This document shows positions 1 through 6,627 of a stretch of 20,088 nucleotides of DNA, in pieces. The DNA comes from a virus. The stretch's first letter is position 1. The number at the start of each line of letters is the position of its first letter. Below the pieces are notes generated by a model. It was not told the origin of the DNA. It did not search any database and saw only the letters and a program-made list of their open reading frames with translations. Both the position numbers and the translations under genes were made by a program. Where the stretch lies: positions 1-20,088 of the IMG/VR virus record IMGVR_UViG_3300048031_000032. One strand, given 5' to 3'.

Positions 1-474
1 AAACTTTGTGAAGTACTCTTCCCTTGAAGGTATGTGCATATGTGTATCATGACCAGTATTTGATACAAATCTTAAATTACCTTGTTTATCTGCTTTTGGA
101 TAATACACAAAACTAAAATGACTAGCCATGTGTTTATGCATGTGTAGTAATTGATCATTCAATGAGTAAGTCGCCCAAGATTTGAGCATGTAAATATCAA
201 AAACATTTAAATTATATTTTTGTATTTCAAGATATTCTAAAATATGTTTTCTTATTTCAGTATATAGAATTTCAAAATCTTTGTTAAGATGTAAATTATC
301 ATCTATACTTTGAAGCTCTTTAGGCTTAACATCTGTTGTTCTTGCATATTGAGAATTCGTAGGAATTATATTTTTTTCTATCAAAGGAACAATTTTTTTA
401 TTTATTTCTTTAAAATATTCTACTTTAGAAATATAAATAGGTTCACCAAACCATTTAGTAAAACTAGCTTCCAT
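1..474 (-). CDS. 2OG-Fe(II) oxygenase superfamily protein (TIGR02466-like), 3' part cut off by window edge
   Basis: Open frame of 158 codons running off the left edge. The N-terminus (WFGEPIYISKV, residues 8-18) and the block around residues 93-125 (SWATYSLND, then LLHMHKH and SFVYYP) resemble the putative 2OG-Fe(II) oxygenase family TIGR02466, whose first metal-binding motif is H-x-H followed by an (S)GVYY strand; here H111 and H113 are the candidate ligands. The distal His and the 2-oxoglutarate-binding Arg would lie beyond the window, so catalytic competence cannot be judged. Such Fe(II)/2-oxoglutarate-dependent enzymes are common next to tail-fibre genes in marine phages; the substrate is unknown and a virion protein or host surface component is possible. 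The ATG is 12 nt after the TAG of the glycine-rich adhesin, in the same frame, with only a weak ribosome-binding site. Family assignment is by motif recognition. Confidence 0.7.
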   Translation of the reverse strand, partial: MEASFTKWFGEPIYISKVEYFKEINKKIVPLIEKNIIPTNSQYARTTDVKPKELQSIDDNLHLNKDFEILYTEIRKHILEYLEIQKYNLNVFDIYMLKSWATYSLNDQLLHMHKHMASHFSFVYYPKADKQGNLRFVSNTGHDTHMHIPSREEYFTKF

Positions 475-486
475 AAAATCTTTATA

Positions 487-1425
487 CTAGAATACATTTA
501 AAAATCTATATTTAAATTCTCCCTGTCCACCATTACCACCGCTTGTAGCACCACCACCTGTTACTTGTGCAGCTCCACCTCCACCACCAGCACCACGAGT
601 ACCGTGTCCACCTGCAGTACCACTCCCTGAAGAACTTCCGCCAGAACCACCTGAATGCGCGCCTCCATAGGAAGATGCTCCTGTAGTACCACCTATTCTA
701 CAATTATCTCCACCACAGTTACCATTCCAACCTCCTGCGGTTCCGTTTGCTGCTTGGTTAAAAGTCCCTCTTGGGCCGTTTGTTAAATCAGAAGTAGATC
801 CAACAGTTTGTAAATTAAAGCTACTATCTAAATACTGACCTGATGTAATTCTAGTACCAGAATTAGAAAAAGAACCAGCTGATCCTCCAGACCCACTTGC
901 TAATGGCCCTTGTACTCCACCTCCTGTAAGAGAAGCTCCACCGCCACCTGATAATGAAAATAGCCCTGTTACTGATGTTGTTCCTCCTGCCGATCCAATC
1001 TTAGGATGACCAAAATTAGCTGATTGATTTCCTGCGTTTCCTCCTGATGCTATAGAATAAGAATAACTTGATCCTCCTGATACACTATAGATTACATCTG
1101 AAATATATCCAGCTGATCCACCTGCAGCTCCAGAAGATTCTCCACCTGCTTTATCGTAACTTATACCACCTGTGGCACCACCTCCTCCACCAACACCATA
1201 TTGAAAGTGTATTGCATTTGCTTGTGATGGAACTGATATTGAACCTGAACCTGCACCAATAGTAGTATAACCAGATGCAGCGTAAGCAACATGAGTTAGT
1301 TCCCAAGTGCCTGATGCTTTTGAATATCCATTTATAGCTTCTTGCCAAGTTCCAGAAACTTTACTGTAAAGTCTATTTACTCTTTTCCAAACACCGCTTA
1401 CTTTAACAAATGTTCCTACACTCAT
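487..1425 (-). CDS. glycine-rich tail adhesin / receptor-binding fibre protein
   Basis: A 312-aa protein in two parts. Residues 6-45 carry three tandem 14-residue repeats of the form K-V/A-S-G-V/T-W, with Trp at 13, 27 and 41, a pattern familiar from phage tail proteins and probably the attachment end. From about residue 75 to 300 the chain is dominated by Gly, Ser, Thr and Ala with many GGGG runs, resembling glycine-rich receptor-binding adhesins such as Gp38 of T-even and S16-type phages, which fold as bundles of polyglycine II helices. It is inferred to act at a fibre tip and contact the host surface. It is the last fibre gene before the oxygenase and starts 3 nt after the stop of its upstream neighbour, with no strong Shine-Dalgarno sequence, so coupling is likely. 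It ends in TAG. Fibre role likely; exact family uncertain. Confidence 0.75.
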   Translation of the reverse strand: MSVGTFVKVSGVWKRVNRLYSKVSGTWQEAINGYSKASGTWELTHVAYAASGYTTIGAGSGSISVPSQANAIHFQYGVGGGGGATGGISYDKAGGESSGAAGGSAGYISDVIYSVSGGSSYSYSIASGGNAGNQSANFGHPKIGSAGGTTSVTGLFSLSGGGGASLTGGGVQGPLASGSGGSAGSFSNSGTRITSGQYLDSSFNLQTVGSTSDLTNGPRGTFNQAANGTAGGWNGNCGGDNCRIGGTTGASSYGGAHSGGSGGSSSGSGTAGGHGTRGAGGGGGAAQVTGGGATSGGNGGQGEFKYRFLNVF

Positions 1426-1428
1426 ACA

Positions 1429-2100
1429 TTATGAATACTGAAGCCAAATGTCTCCATCATTCCCTCCAGACGGTGAAGATGTACTTATTGTAAATTTTCT
1501 CTCAAGCTTTGCAGCAGTCACAGCATTATCAACTAATTTTACTGTACTAACTTGATTTGCAGAAATATTTGCAGTTAGCACTGCGTCATCAGCAAGTTGA
1601 GCAGATTGAATTGCATCATCCGCCACTTTCGCATTGGTCACTGCATCATCAGCAATTTGAGCTGTCCCTAATGTGCCTCCTAAAGTATCTAATGATACTT
1701 CGTTTAAGTTTGTACCATCAGCATACGCTGCATAAATTTTTGAAGCATCTAGTGTGAATCCAGTTCCTGATGCAGTTTTAATAGTAAGATTTGTAGGATT
1801 AGTAATTAATCTGCAATCGAATATATAAAATTTTTCTATAGAGTCTGGTATGGTTACTGTGGTTGCACCTGAAAGAGTAATAGTTGCAAATTTAATTACC
1901 ATATTTCTAGCAGTAGAAATAGATGCATTACTCATAACTAAAGCTGTAGTAGAACCACTTGAAAGAGAGATAGACTCAAAACCAGCAATTGCTTGTTGAA
2001 CAAGTTCTAAGTTTGTGTTTGTTTTAGTTCCCCATGTACCGGCATTCTCACCGGTGGCCATTAGTTCTAATTTAAGATCTGATGAATATGTTGATGCCAT
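1429..2100 (-). CDS. phage tail fibre protein with decapeptide repeats
   Basis: A 223-aa fibre-type protein. The N-terminus contains ATGENAGTWGTKTNTNL (residues 15-31), a hallmark of a widespread phage tail-fibre family. The middle (about 40-140) is predicted beta-rich. Residues 149-198 form five consecutive 10-residue repeats (IADDAVTNAK, VADDAIQSAQ, LADDAVLTAN, a diverged copy, LVDNAVTAAK), the kind of A-D-x-A-V repeat that makes the shaft of many phage fibres. The C-terminus PSGGNDGDIWLQYS is also typical of this family. It lies between the 22-residue-repeat fibre and the glycine-rich adhesin. The start codon has only a distant AAGGG upstream; the family N-terminus supports the chosen ATG. 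Confidence 0.8.
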   Translation of the reverse strand: MASTYSSDLKLELMATGENAGTWGTKTNTNLELVQQAIAGFESISLSSGSTTALVMSNASISTARNMVIKFATITLSGATTVTIPDSIEKFYIFDCRLITNPTNLTIKTASGTGFTLDASKIYAAYADGTNLNEVSLDTLGGTLGTAQIADDAVTNAKVADDAIQSAQLADDAVLTANISANQVSTVKLVDNAVTAAKLERKFTISTSSPSGGNDGDIWLQYS

Positions 2101-2120
2101 AATTTCGTATTATACCCTTT

Positions 2121-2810
2121 TTAAGCTGCCTTATCAACTTCTGTCCAAATGTTAGAAACTCCTTTATTTACCTCAGTCCATGTATTCGTTACATCTGGAT
2201 CTACATTAGACCATGCAGTAACTAGTGGACTATTGATAGAAGCTGTCATTTGTATACCTGTTACATCAACAACTGTATTTAGATCTATTGTTACTGAAGC
2301 TATAGAACCTGTTAATTGTGATCCTGTAACATCTACAGGAGTGTTAATATCTATTGTTTCTTCACCTAAGCTTGCTGTTATTTGAGTCCCTGTAACATTA
2401 ACATTTGCATCTCCAGTTACTTCTTGTACCGCACCTGCAGTCATTACCATGTCATGTTCGGTTACAACTACACTTACATTACCATCAGCACTTATAGAGT
2501 AAGTACCAAGTGATAAACCTAGTTGAGATCCTGTAACAGATACTGTTGCATTTGCTAAAGGAGTTTCTTCTCCTAGTGTCATTGTTAATTGTGAGCCTGT
2601 TACACCTACAATTGTATTTAAGTCTATTGTGGAATTACCTAAAGAACCTGTTAATTGAACACCTGTAACATTGATATTTGCATCTCCTGTTACAGATTGT
2701 ATTGCTCCTATACTAGAAGCTAAACTTATACCTGTGACTGCAGCAGTTGCGTTCGATGAACCTGTGGCTGCAAAAGGAGCTTCTGCAAATGTAGTTATTC
2801 CAAAAGCCAT
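2121..2810 (-). CDS. repeat-built tail fibre protein (22-residue VTG repeats plus Trp repeats)
   Basis: A 229-aa protein made almost wholly of repeats. The unit V-T-G-x-Q-L/I/M-T-x-S-L/I-G recurs with VTG at residues 25, 48, 70, 92, 139, 161 and 183, and a degenerate copy (VTE) near 116, giving a period of 22-24. A second level is visible: the VTGDAN block at 40 recurs at 131, suggesting duplication of a 91-residue segment. The C-terminus switches to an 11-residue repeat with Trp at 200, 211 and 222 (WTEV-N/D-K). Proteins with this VTG repeat and a W-x-E-V tail are familiar in marine phage fibre regions. It is inferred to be a structural, elongated beta-rich fibre. The start is supported by CAGGAGCG upstream. 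It sits 3 nt from an XkdW-like small gene. Confidence 0.7.
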   Translation of the reverse strand: MAFGITTFAEAPFAATGSSNATAAVTGISLASSIGAIQSVTGDANINVTGVQLTGSLGNSTIDLNTIVGVTGSQLTMTLGEETPLANATVSVTGSQLGLSLGTYSISADGNVSVVVTEHDMVMTAGAVQEVTGDANVNVTGTQITASLGEETIDINTPVDVTGSQLTGSIASVTIDLNTVVDVTGIQMTASINSPLVTAWSNVDPDVTNTWTEVNKGVSNIWTEVDKAA

Positions 2811-2813
2811 TTA

Positions 2814-3113
2814 TTACGCTCCTGATTTCGGATATTTATTTTTAGTAGCTGTTCTTTTAGCTTGTAATTCTGTAAGCGTATCACCACCATCTAATAGTGC
2901 GTGGATACAATCGTCTATTGTTGGGTATTCTGCTTGTCTATTTCTTTTCCATTCTTCAGCATCATACTCTGCTTGTAGTTCTGTCATCTTAGCTTCTATG
3001 TCAGCTACTGGTATAGGTGTTGTTCCATTGTGCCATTCAATAGTATTTATATTTTCGCCATGAACAGAAAACTCTGCTGTTGGATTTATTTTTAAAATTG
3101 CTTTATCTATCAT
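2814..3113 (-). CDS. XkdW-like small tail protein, possible fibre chaperone
   Basis: A 99-aa acidic/helical protein. Residues 35-65 (PVADIEAKMTELQAEYDAEE, then KRNRQAEYPTIDD) resemble the short XkdW-type proteins found in phage tail regions, where a PxxDIxAKxxELQ helix is followed by an R-x-x-E-Y-P segment and a C-terminal KYPK. No enzyme motif is visible. Four small genes of this general style are interspersed among the fibre genes here, which suggests a role in fibre folding or attachment, but this is inference only. Start supported by AGGATAATTT before ATG. Nearest neighbours are the repeat-built fibre downstream and a jelly-roll-type fibre upstream. Confidence 0.65.
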   Translation of the reverse strand: MIDKAILKINPTAEFSVHGENINTIEWHNGTTPIPVADIEAKMTELQAEYDAEEWKRNRQAEYPTIDDCIHALLDGGDTLTELQAKRTATKNKYPKSGA

Positions 3114-3116
3114 AAA

Positions 3117-3662
3117 TTATCCTGCTATTTCGTATGCTGTTAATGTTGAAATTCCTCTAGCTATATAAGAACCAGCATGGTCTTCATGTGGTCTATTAAT
3201 ATATAAAGATTGTGCATTACCATAATGCAACCCAGCTTGAATTTTATATGTAGTTGCTGAAGTAGTATTTGGAGAATCTAGAAAACTAGCTGATGAATTA
3301 TGCATTACATAACCATCACCATCTGCACTATGATTTCTCATAGAGGAAATTGTTAATCTTGCTCTACTACCATCTGCATCACCAATACCAATATCAGTTG
3401 AACCTCTAACAAATTTAACACCCATATATCTTTCCGAACCATCAATATTAATATTAAGAACTAAAAATATTTTATTTGAAGTTGATGATGGAGTTATAGA
3501 TAAACTCAAACCAGATACATCAACAAAAGTAGCAGTAGATGTAGATTGCGTATCTGTTTTAGTTGCAGATACAACTTGCAAAACCTTACCTTGTCCAGGT
3601 GCAACACTTGTTGGTATCGTCCCTGTAATTGCATTCGCTCCGCCTAATCTTGTTATCGCCAT
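3117..3662 (-). CDS. short tail fibre / virion protein of the ITGTIPTS...SITPSSTSNK type
   Basis: A 181-aa beta-rich protein recognisable as a widespread phage fibre-like family: N-terminal MAITRLGGANAITGTIPTS, then QVVSATKTDT (about 29-38), VSGLSLSITPSSTSNKI (about 49-65), a strand with VRGSTDIGIGD (about 84-94), the conserved FLDSPNTTSATTYKIQ (about 127-142) and a terminal LTAYEIAG. The fold is probably a trimeric jelly-roll head with a short N-terminal anchor, like the C1q-like neighbours but with different motifs. It is inferred to be one of several alternative or co-assembled tail tip proteins. Start supported by AGGATAAATT upstream. No membrane segment or catalytic motif seen. Confidence 0.7.
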   Translation of the reverse strand: MAITRLGGANAITGTIPTSVAPGQGKVLQVVSATKTDTQSTSTATFVDVSGLSLSITPSSTSNKIFLVLNINIDGSERYMGVKFVRGSTDIGIGDADGSRARLTISSMRNHSADGDGYVMHNSSASFLDSPNTTSATTYKIQAGLHYGNAQSLYINRPHEDHAGSYIARGISTLTAYEIAG

Positions 3663-3665
3663 AAT

Positions 3666-3944
3666 TTATCCTATCAACGCTTTAATTTCGTCGTCGTCCA
3701 ATCCTAAATCTTTTAGCTTCTGTTTACCAGAGGCTTTTTTATCTATTGCTGCTTGTTCAGCGTCTTTTAATTCTTGTATCTTTGCATTTACTTCAGCTTC
3801 AGTAGGTTTTGTAATTGAACTGTCATGTACAATAATATTTTCGTAAGACATTCTATGTTCACCAGTCCAGTCTTTTTTCCAACCAAACCATTGACCTGTG
3901 TGCATTTGTGCTAAAGCTGTATTTAACCATTCTTGTTCTGTCAT
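3666..3944 (-). CDS. XkdW-like small tail protein, possible fibre chaperone
   Basis: A 92-aa protein. The N-terminal half carries a WFGWKKDWTGEHRMSYENI segment, followed by a helix KPTEAEVNAKIQELKDAEQ (about 46-64) and a C-terminal KLKDLGLDDDEIKALIG, an ending shared by many small phage proteins from tail-fibre loci (XkdW-like). The helix is similar in style to those of the 99-aa and 116-aa proteins in the same module. No catalytic residues are evident. It lies between two jelly-roll-type fibres and has a good ribosome-binding site (AGGAGAATT before ATG). A chaperone or connector role is plausible but unproven. Confidence 0.65.
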   Translation of the reverse strand: MTEQEWLNTALAQMHTGQWFGWKKDWTGEHRMSYENIIVHDSSITKPTEAEVNAKIQELKDAEQAAIDKKASGKQKLKDLGLDDDEIKALIG

Positions 3945-3951
3945 AATTCTC

Positions 3952-4524
3952 CTATGTATCTGTCAATCTAATAAAACGCATTGCTGTTAAGTCGTAATTT
4001 GTATTTCCCATAGTTTCAGTATTTACATCATGAAGACCTACACGAAATTTAATTTTTTGATTTGATGTATCTGTTATATCTAATAATTGATCTGTAGAAG
4101 AAATTGCATAAGTTTCAGCACCACCTGTTTGTGTAATAAATGTAGAACCTTCAGATAAAGTAGAATAAGAAGAATTATTTGTTGTTCCCATTATTAATGC
4201 TGAACAAAATCTACTACCTGAATTTAATTTAAAAGAAACTGTAAAACTTACATAATAAATACCTGTTGATGGAAACGAAAATATTCCTGAAGATTCTGTC
4301 ATTTGTGAACCAAGATAACTTAAAGATGGAGCAGTATCATTTCGTTCTAAATTTGAAGCTATTGGATTAGCTTCACCAGTAAAACCTGTAGTTAATCTCC
4401 ATTGGTCTGCCATTGTAATTCCAGTATTAGGTAGGCTACTAGTAAATGTACCAGAACCATTTGAGGTAATAATTGCATTGCCTCCTGAATCTTTAAGCTG
4501 GTCTACTTTTAAAATGCTACTCAT
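3952..4524 (-). CDS. short tail fibre protein, C1q-like/jelly-roll head, type B anchor
   Basis: A 190-aa protein. The first 30 residues (MSSILKVDQLKDSGGNAII and TSNGSGTFT) match the anchor of the 179-aa fibre at 7760-8299 (MASIIKANQLQDFGGNSII), showing a shared N-terminal module. The C-terminal part has the pattern of a C1q/TNF-like domain: SGIFSFPSTGIYYVSFTVSF (about 81-100) and an ending LTAMRFIRLTD. It lacks the PAF linker that marks five of its relatives and has a different central domain, with MADQWRLTTGF after the anchor. Inferred to form trimers at the tail tip. Ribosome-binding site GGAG lies before the ATG and overlaps the end of the upstream gene. Stop is TAG. Confidence 0.68.
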   Translation of the reverse strand: MSSILKVDQLKDSGGNAIITSNGSGTFTSSLPNTGITMADQWRLTTGFTGEANPIASNLERNDTAPSLSYLGSQMTESSGIFSFPSTGIYYVSFTVSFKLNSGSRFCSALIMGTTNNSSYSTLSEGSTFITQTGGAETYAISSTDQLLDITDTSNQKIKFRVGLHDVNTETMGNTNYDLTAMRFIRLTDT

Positions 4525-4525
4525 A

Positions 4526-5032
4526 TTATGCTCCTAACCTATATCCGTAAAAAAATGCTTGTGTATTAGTACTTGTTAAATTTAAAGAACCAGCACCAGA
4601 TTCTTGTCTTACATAAATACTTACAGTATCAGTAGTTCCATTACAATCTACAATGGCTTGAGCTGAAAGTTTTGAATAGTGTTCATTTGGAGATACAACA
4701 TAACAAACAGTGCTAGAATTTTTATAAATATACATTTGACTACTTTGAAAATCAGTAGATGTTTCGTATCTAACCATGGAGTAAATGTAATATTTACCTG
4801 CTTTATTTGGAGTAAAAGTATATGCACTTGTATCATAACAACTATCTGTATCAAATACTTCTGAATTAAATTGTACTAAAGTTGTTGTATCTTGTGCTAT
4901 AGCTTGTGTAGCACTTACTGTTGCATGAAAAGCTGGTGTGCTAGACAACAACGTAACACCTGATCCAATAGTAATGTTACCAGATCCTGCGCTGTTTGTT
5001 ATTGTTCCTACTTTTAAAGTTCCGTCTGCCAT
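4526..5032 (-). CDS. short tail fibre protein with C1q-like head
   Basis: A 168-aa paralogue of the C1q-like fibres. Anchor residues 1-31 (GTLKVGTITNSAGSGNITIG) are followed by the linker STPAFHA (PAF at 33-35), then the head: FDTDSCYDTSAYTFTPNKAG and KYYIYSMVRYE, MYIYKNSS, VDCNGTTDTVSIYVRQ and the final YGYRLGA. The FTPxxAGKYY-x-Y, YKN and G-Y/A-YR-x-G motifs are the shared signature of the family. C1q-like jelly rolls usually trimerise and act as recognition heads; here a receptor-binding role is inferred. The start has no clear Shine-Dalgarno sequence and is 4 nt from the preceding stop, so translational coupling is likely. Confidence 0.72.
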   Translation of the reverse strand: MADGTLKVGTITNSAGSGNITIGSGVTLLSSTPAFHATVSATQAIAQDTTTLVQFNSEVFDTDSCYDTSAYTFTPNKAGKYYIYSMVRYETSTDFQSSQMYIYKNSSTVCYVVSPNEHYSKLSAQAIVDCNGTTDTVSIYVRQESGAGSLNLTSTNTQAFFYGYRLGA

Positions 5033-5036
5033 AATA

Positions 5037-5603
5037 TTATTCTATAATTTTAAAACCTTGCATTCTTGTTCCACCAATTTTGATACTTGAACTACTACCA
5101 TTTGCAGAATTAGCTGCAAAACCTTCTATGTAATCATCTGTATCTAAATCTACCAATACAGTTGTAGATACTCCTGCACCTCTACCTGGATTACCTCTAA
5201 AATCTACTCTACCATCACTACCACTTATTTGAGATCCATTTTTATAAATTTTTGCAGTAATAATTTGAACTTCTCCATTACCTGTGCTTTCTACAAATAC
5301 ATTTAAAGTTATAAAATATTTACCAGCCACAGCTGGTGTAAATTTATTACTTGCAAAAGTACCATTAGTATCAACATCCTCTGTATCAAAAGTTATTTTT
5401 GTATTTGTTTCAGAATTATCTAAACTTTGGTCTCCAGACTTTCTAACAGAAAAAGCTGGAGTGTTAGTTCCACCAAATCCTGTAGCCGTACCAGAGTTTG
5501 CAATAGTTACTCCTGATGGAATTGTTATTGTATCTCCTGATGTACCTAGCGTTAGCGTAGTACCTGTAGCTGGATCGACTTGATTTGTTTCTAGTTTACT
5601 CAT
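5037..5603 (-). CDS. short tail fibre protein with C1q-like head
   Basis: A 188-aa paralogue. The type A anchor is very clear (residues 4-33: LETNQVDPATGTTLTLGTSG then DTITIPSGVT), like the 183- and 185-aa paralogues. A Gly-rich stretch leads to the linker NTPAFSVR (PAF at 49-51). The head has NTKITFDTE, FTPAVAGKYFITLNVFVE and a KIYKNGSQISG strand, then LDTDDYIEGFAANS and a diverged ending GFKIIE instead of FGAYRIG. The TKITFDTE block is shared with the 179-aa paralogue. Its ATG overlaps the stop of the 152-aa gene (TAATG), so it is probably translated by re-initiation. Confidence 0.72.
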   Translation of the reverse strand: MSKLETNQVDPATGTTLTLGTSGDTITIPSGVTIANSGTATGFGGTNTPAFSVRKSGDQSLDNSETNTKITFDTEDVDTNGTFASNKFTPAVAGKYFITLNVFVESTGNGEVQIITAKIYKNGSQISGSDGRVDFRGNPGRGAGVSTTVLVDLDTDDYIEGFAANSANGSSSSIKIGGTRMQGFKIIE

Positions 5604-6061
5604 TATAAAATTACGAATGTACTCCCTGATGGTATAGTCACTGTACCACTAACTGTAACGGGTCCAACTAACGCTCCGTTGTTTGAACCTGCCATTGATA
5701 TACTTGTGAACGTTTGACTATTTTTCATAAAAAATGTTGATGCTAAACTTCCTGCTGTCACTGTTGAATCTGTTGGAGTTCCAATATCAAATACATCACC
5801 TAATACTGTTCCGAAAAAAGTATCTGAACTAGCAGGATTTGATGTGAAAGTAATCTGACTTCCCGATATTGTAAATGCTGATTGTGGCTCTTGGATAACT
5901 CCTGATACAGAGATTATACAATTAGCTTCGTTTCCAGGAGACACAGCGGTGCCGTTCACCGTTAAGTTAAACGGTCCTGGTGTTGATCCGGTGAATGACC
6001 CTGATATGTCATCCAGTATTTGATACGCTCCTGTTTGAGGAGCTTTTCCAACGTAAGCCAA
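5603..6061 (-). CDS. tail fibre protein of the MAY-G-AP family, TTG start
   Basis: A 152-aa protein. The N-terminus MAYVGKAPQTG matches that of the 147-aa gene at 9412-9855 (MAYLGNAPKQ) and of many phage fibres. Residues 26-90 form a typical fibre beta-domain (FNLTVNGTAVSPGNEANCII, then SVSGVIQEPQSAFTISGSQI and a FFGTVLGD strand). The C-terminus ISMAGSNNGALVGPVTVSG followed by TVTIPSGSTFVIL is a well known phage fibre end. The start codon is TTG, not ATG: it sits 8 nt after AAGGAG, there is no in-frame ATG nearby, and the family N-terminus begins exactly here. A weak start may set the dose of this protein below its neighbours, which is inference. Confidence 0.75.
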   Translation of the reverse strand: MAYVGKAPQTGAYQILDDISGSFTGSTPGPFNLTVNGTAVSPGNEANCIISVSGVIQEPQSAFTISGSQITFTSNPASSDTFFGTVLGDVFDIGTPTDSTVTAGSLASTFFMKNSQTFTSISMAGSNNGALVGPVTVSGTVTIPSGSTFVIL

Positions 6062-6073
6062 TTGTTAATCTCC

Positions 6074-6424
6074 TTATTCAGTTGGGATCGGGTTTGCAGT
6101 CTTGACAGCTTCTACATGGTCTTTCCATGTAGTAGTACCATCTTTAGAATCGTGGTACTGCATGTCGAGCTGTGAACCTAGATCACCGTAGGCGTTTCTT
6201 CTTGTAGCTCTAACTGCATTTTGTCTCTCTTCAAGATCTGCAGCAGAATCTACAGCGTTCAGTTGCTCATCAGTCGGTTTTGCTAATCCAGAAATATTCC
6301 ATTCCTTGATGTAGGGCCCCTGACCGTTTGAGTCGTCCTGAAGCAAAACGTCAGTCATAAAGTCAACAGAAGCGACACCATTATCTGATGCGTACTGTTT
6401 GATTTTGCTTGAAAGTGATGCCAT
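6074..6424 (-). CDS. small tail-module protein, XkdW-like, possible fibre assembly factor
   Basis: A 116-aa hydrophilic, largely helical protein. The segment LAKPTDEQLNAVDSAADLEE (about 47-66) and the C-terminal RRNAYGDLGSQLDMQYHD, then DGTTTWKDHVEAVKTANPIP, resemble small phage proteins that accompany tail-fibre genes; the R-x-x-AYG-x-L-x-xQLDM-x-YHD block is especially recognisable. No enzyme motif or membrane segment is visible. A strong ribosome-binding site (AAAGGAGAAAAACT before ATG) marks the start. It follows a 57-aa gene of the same general class and precedes the MAY-G-AP fibre. Role as a chaperone or baseplate/fibre connector is inferred from position only. Confidence 0.65.
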   Translation of the reverse strand: MASLSSKIKQYASDNGVASVDFMTDVLLQDDSNGQGPYIKEWNISGLAKPTDEQLNAVDSAADLEERQNAVRATRRNAYGDLGSQLDMQYHDSKDGTTTWKDHVEAVKTANPIPTE

Positions 6425-6451
6425 AGTTTTTCTCCTTTAGGTTATTATATA

Positions 6452-6625
6452 TTATTCTGGTGGGTTATCAATAACTGTATTTCCTTCTGAAATCCACTCC
6501 TGTATTGCTTGGTAATCTGTGTTTGCTTCGTCTAGTGGTACTGACCAAACTTTACCATCAATCAAAGTCATTTTGTAACTTGTAAACTCATTCTCTACAT
6601 ATTGTTTTTCTACACTACTAATCAT
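6452..6625 (-). CDS. 57-aa small tail-module protein (VPLDEANTDYQ type)
   Basis: A short ORF of 57 codons that fills the gap between the large fibre gene and the 116-aa gene. It starts 2 nt after the preceding TAA and ends in TAA. The translation begins MISSVEKQYVENEFT and contains WSVPLDEANTDYQAIQEW and ISEGNTVIDNPPE. The motif VP-x-D-x-ANTDYQ-x-x-x-x-W-x-x-EGN is very frequent in small proteins of phage tail regions, which strongly supports a real gene. Function unknown; by position it may belong with the XkdW-like accessory proteins. It lacks a clear Shine-Dalgarno sequence of its own and may be coupled to the upstream gene. Confidence 0.75.
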   Translation of the reverse strand: MISSVEKQYVENEFTSYKMTLIDGKVWSVPLDEANTDYQAIQEWISEGNTVIDNPPE

Positions 6626-6627
6626 AA

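Noticed and set aside
310-501. Plus-strand ORF of 63 codons
   Set aside because: Antisense to the oxygenase gene; low-complexity Phe/Ile/Asn composition from AT-rich DNA.
1151-1348. Minus-strand ORF in another frame inside the adhesin
   Set aside because: Trp/Cys/Arg-rich frame-shifted reading of the glycine-rich coding sequence.
2121-2810. Possible CRISPR-like or tandem DNA repeat array
   Set aside because: Periodicity is at the protein level with degenerate codons; no identical repeats with unique spacers.
2671-3063. Plus-strand ORF of 130 codons
   Set aside because: Antisense to two well-supported minus-strand genes, no ribosome-binding site context and composition of a mirror frame.
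5284-5583. Plus-strand ORF of 99 codons
   Set aside because: Lies opposite a clear C1q-like fibre gene; it looks like an antisense shadow.
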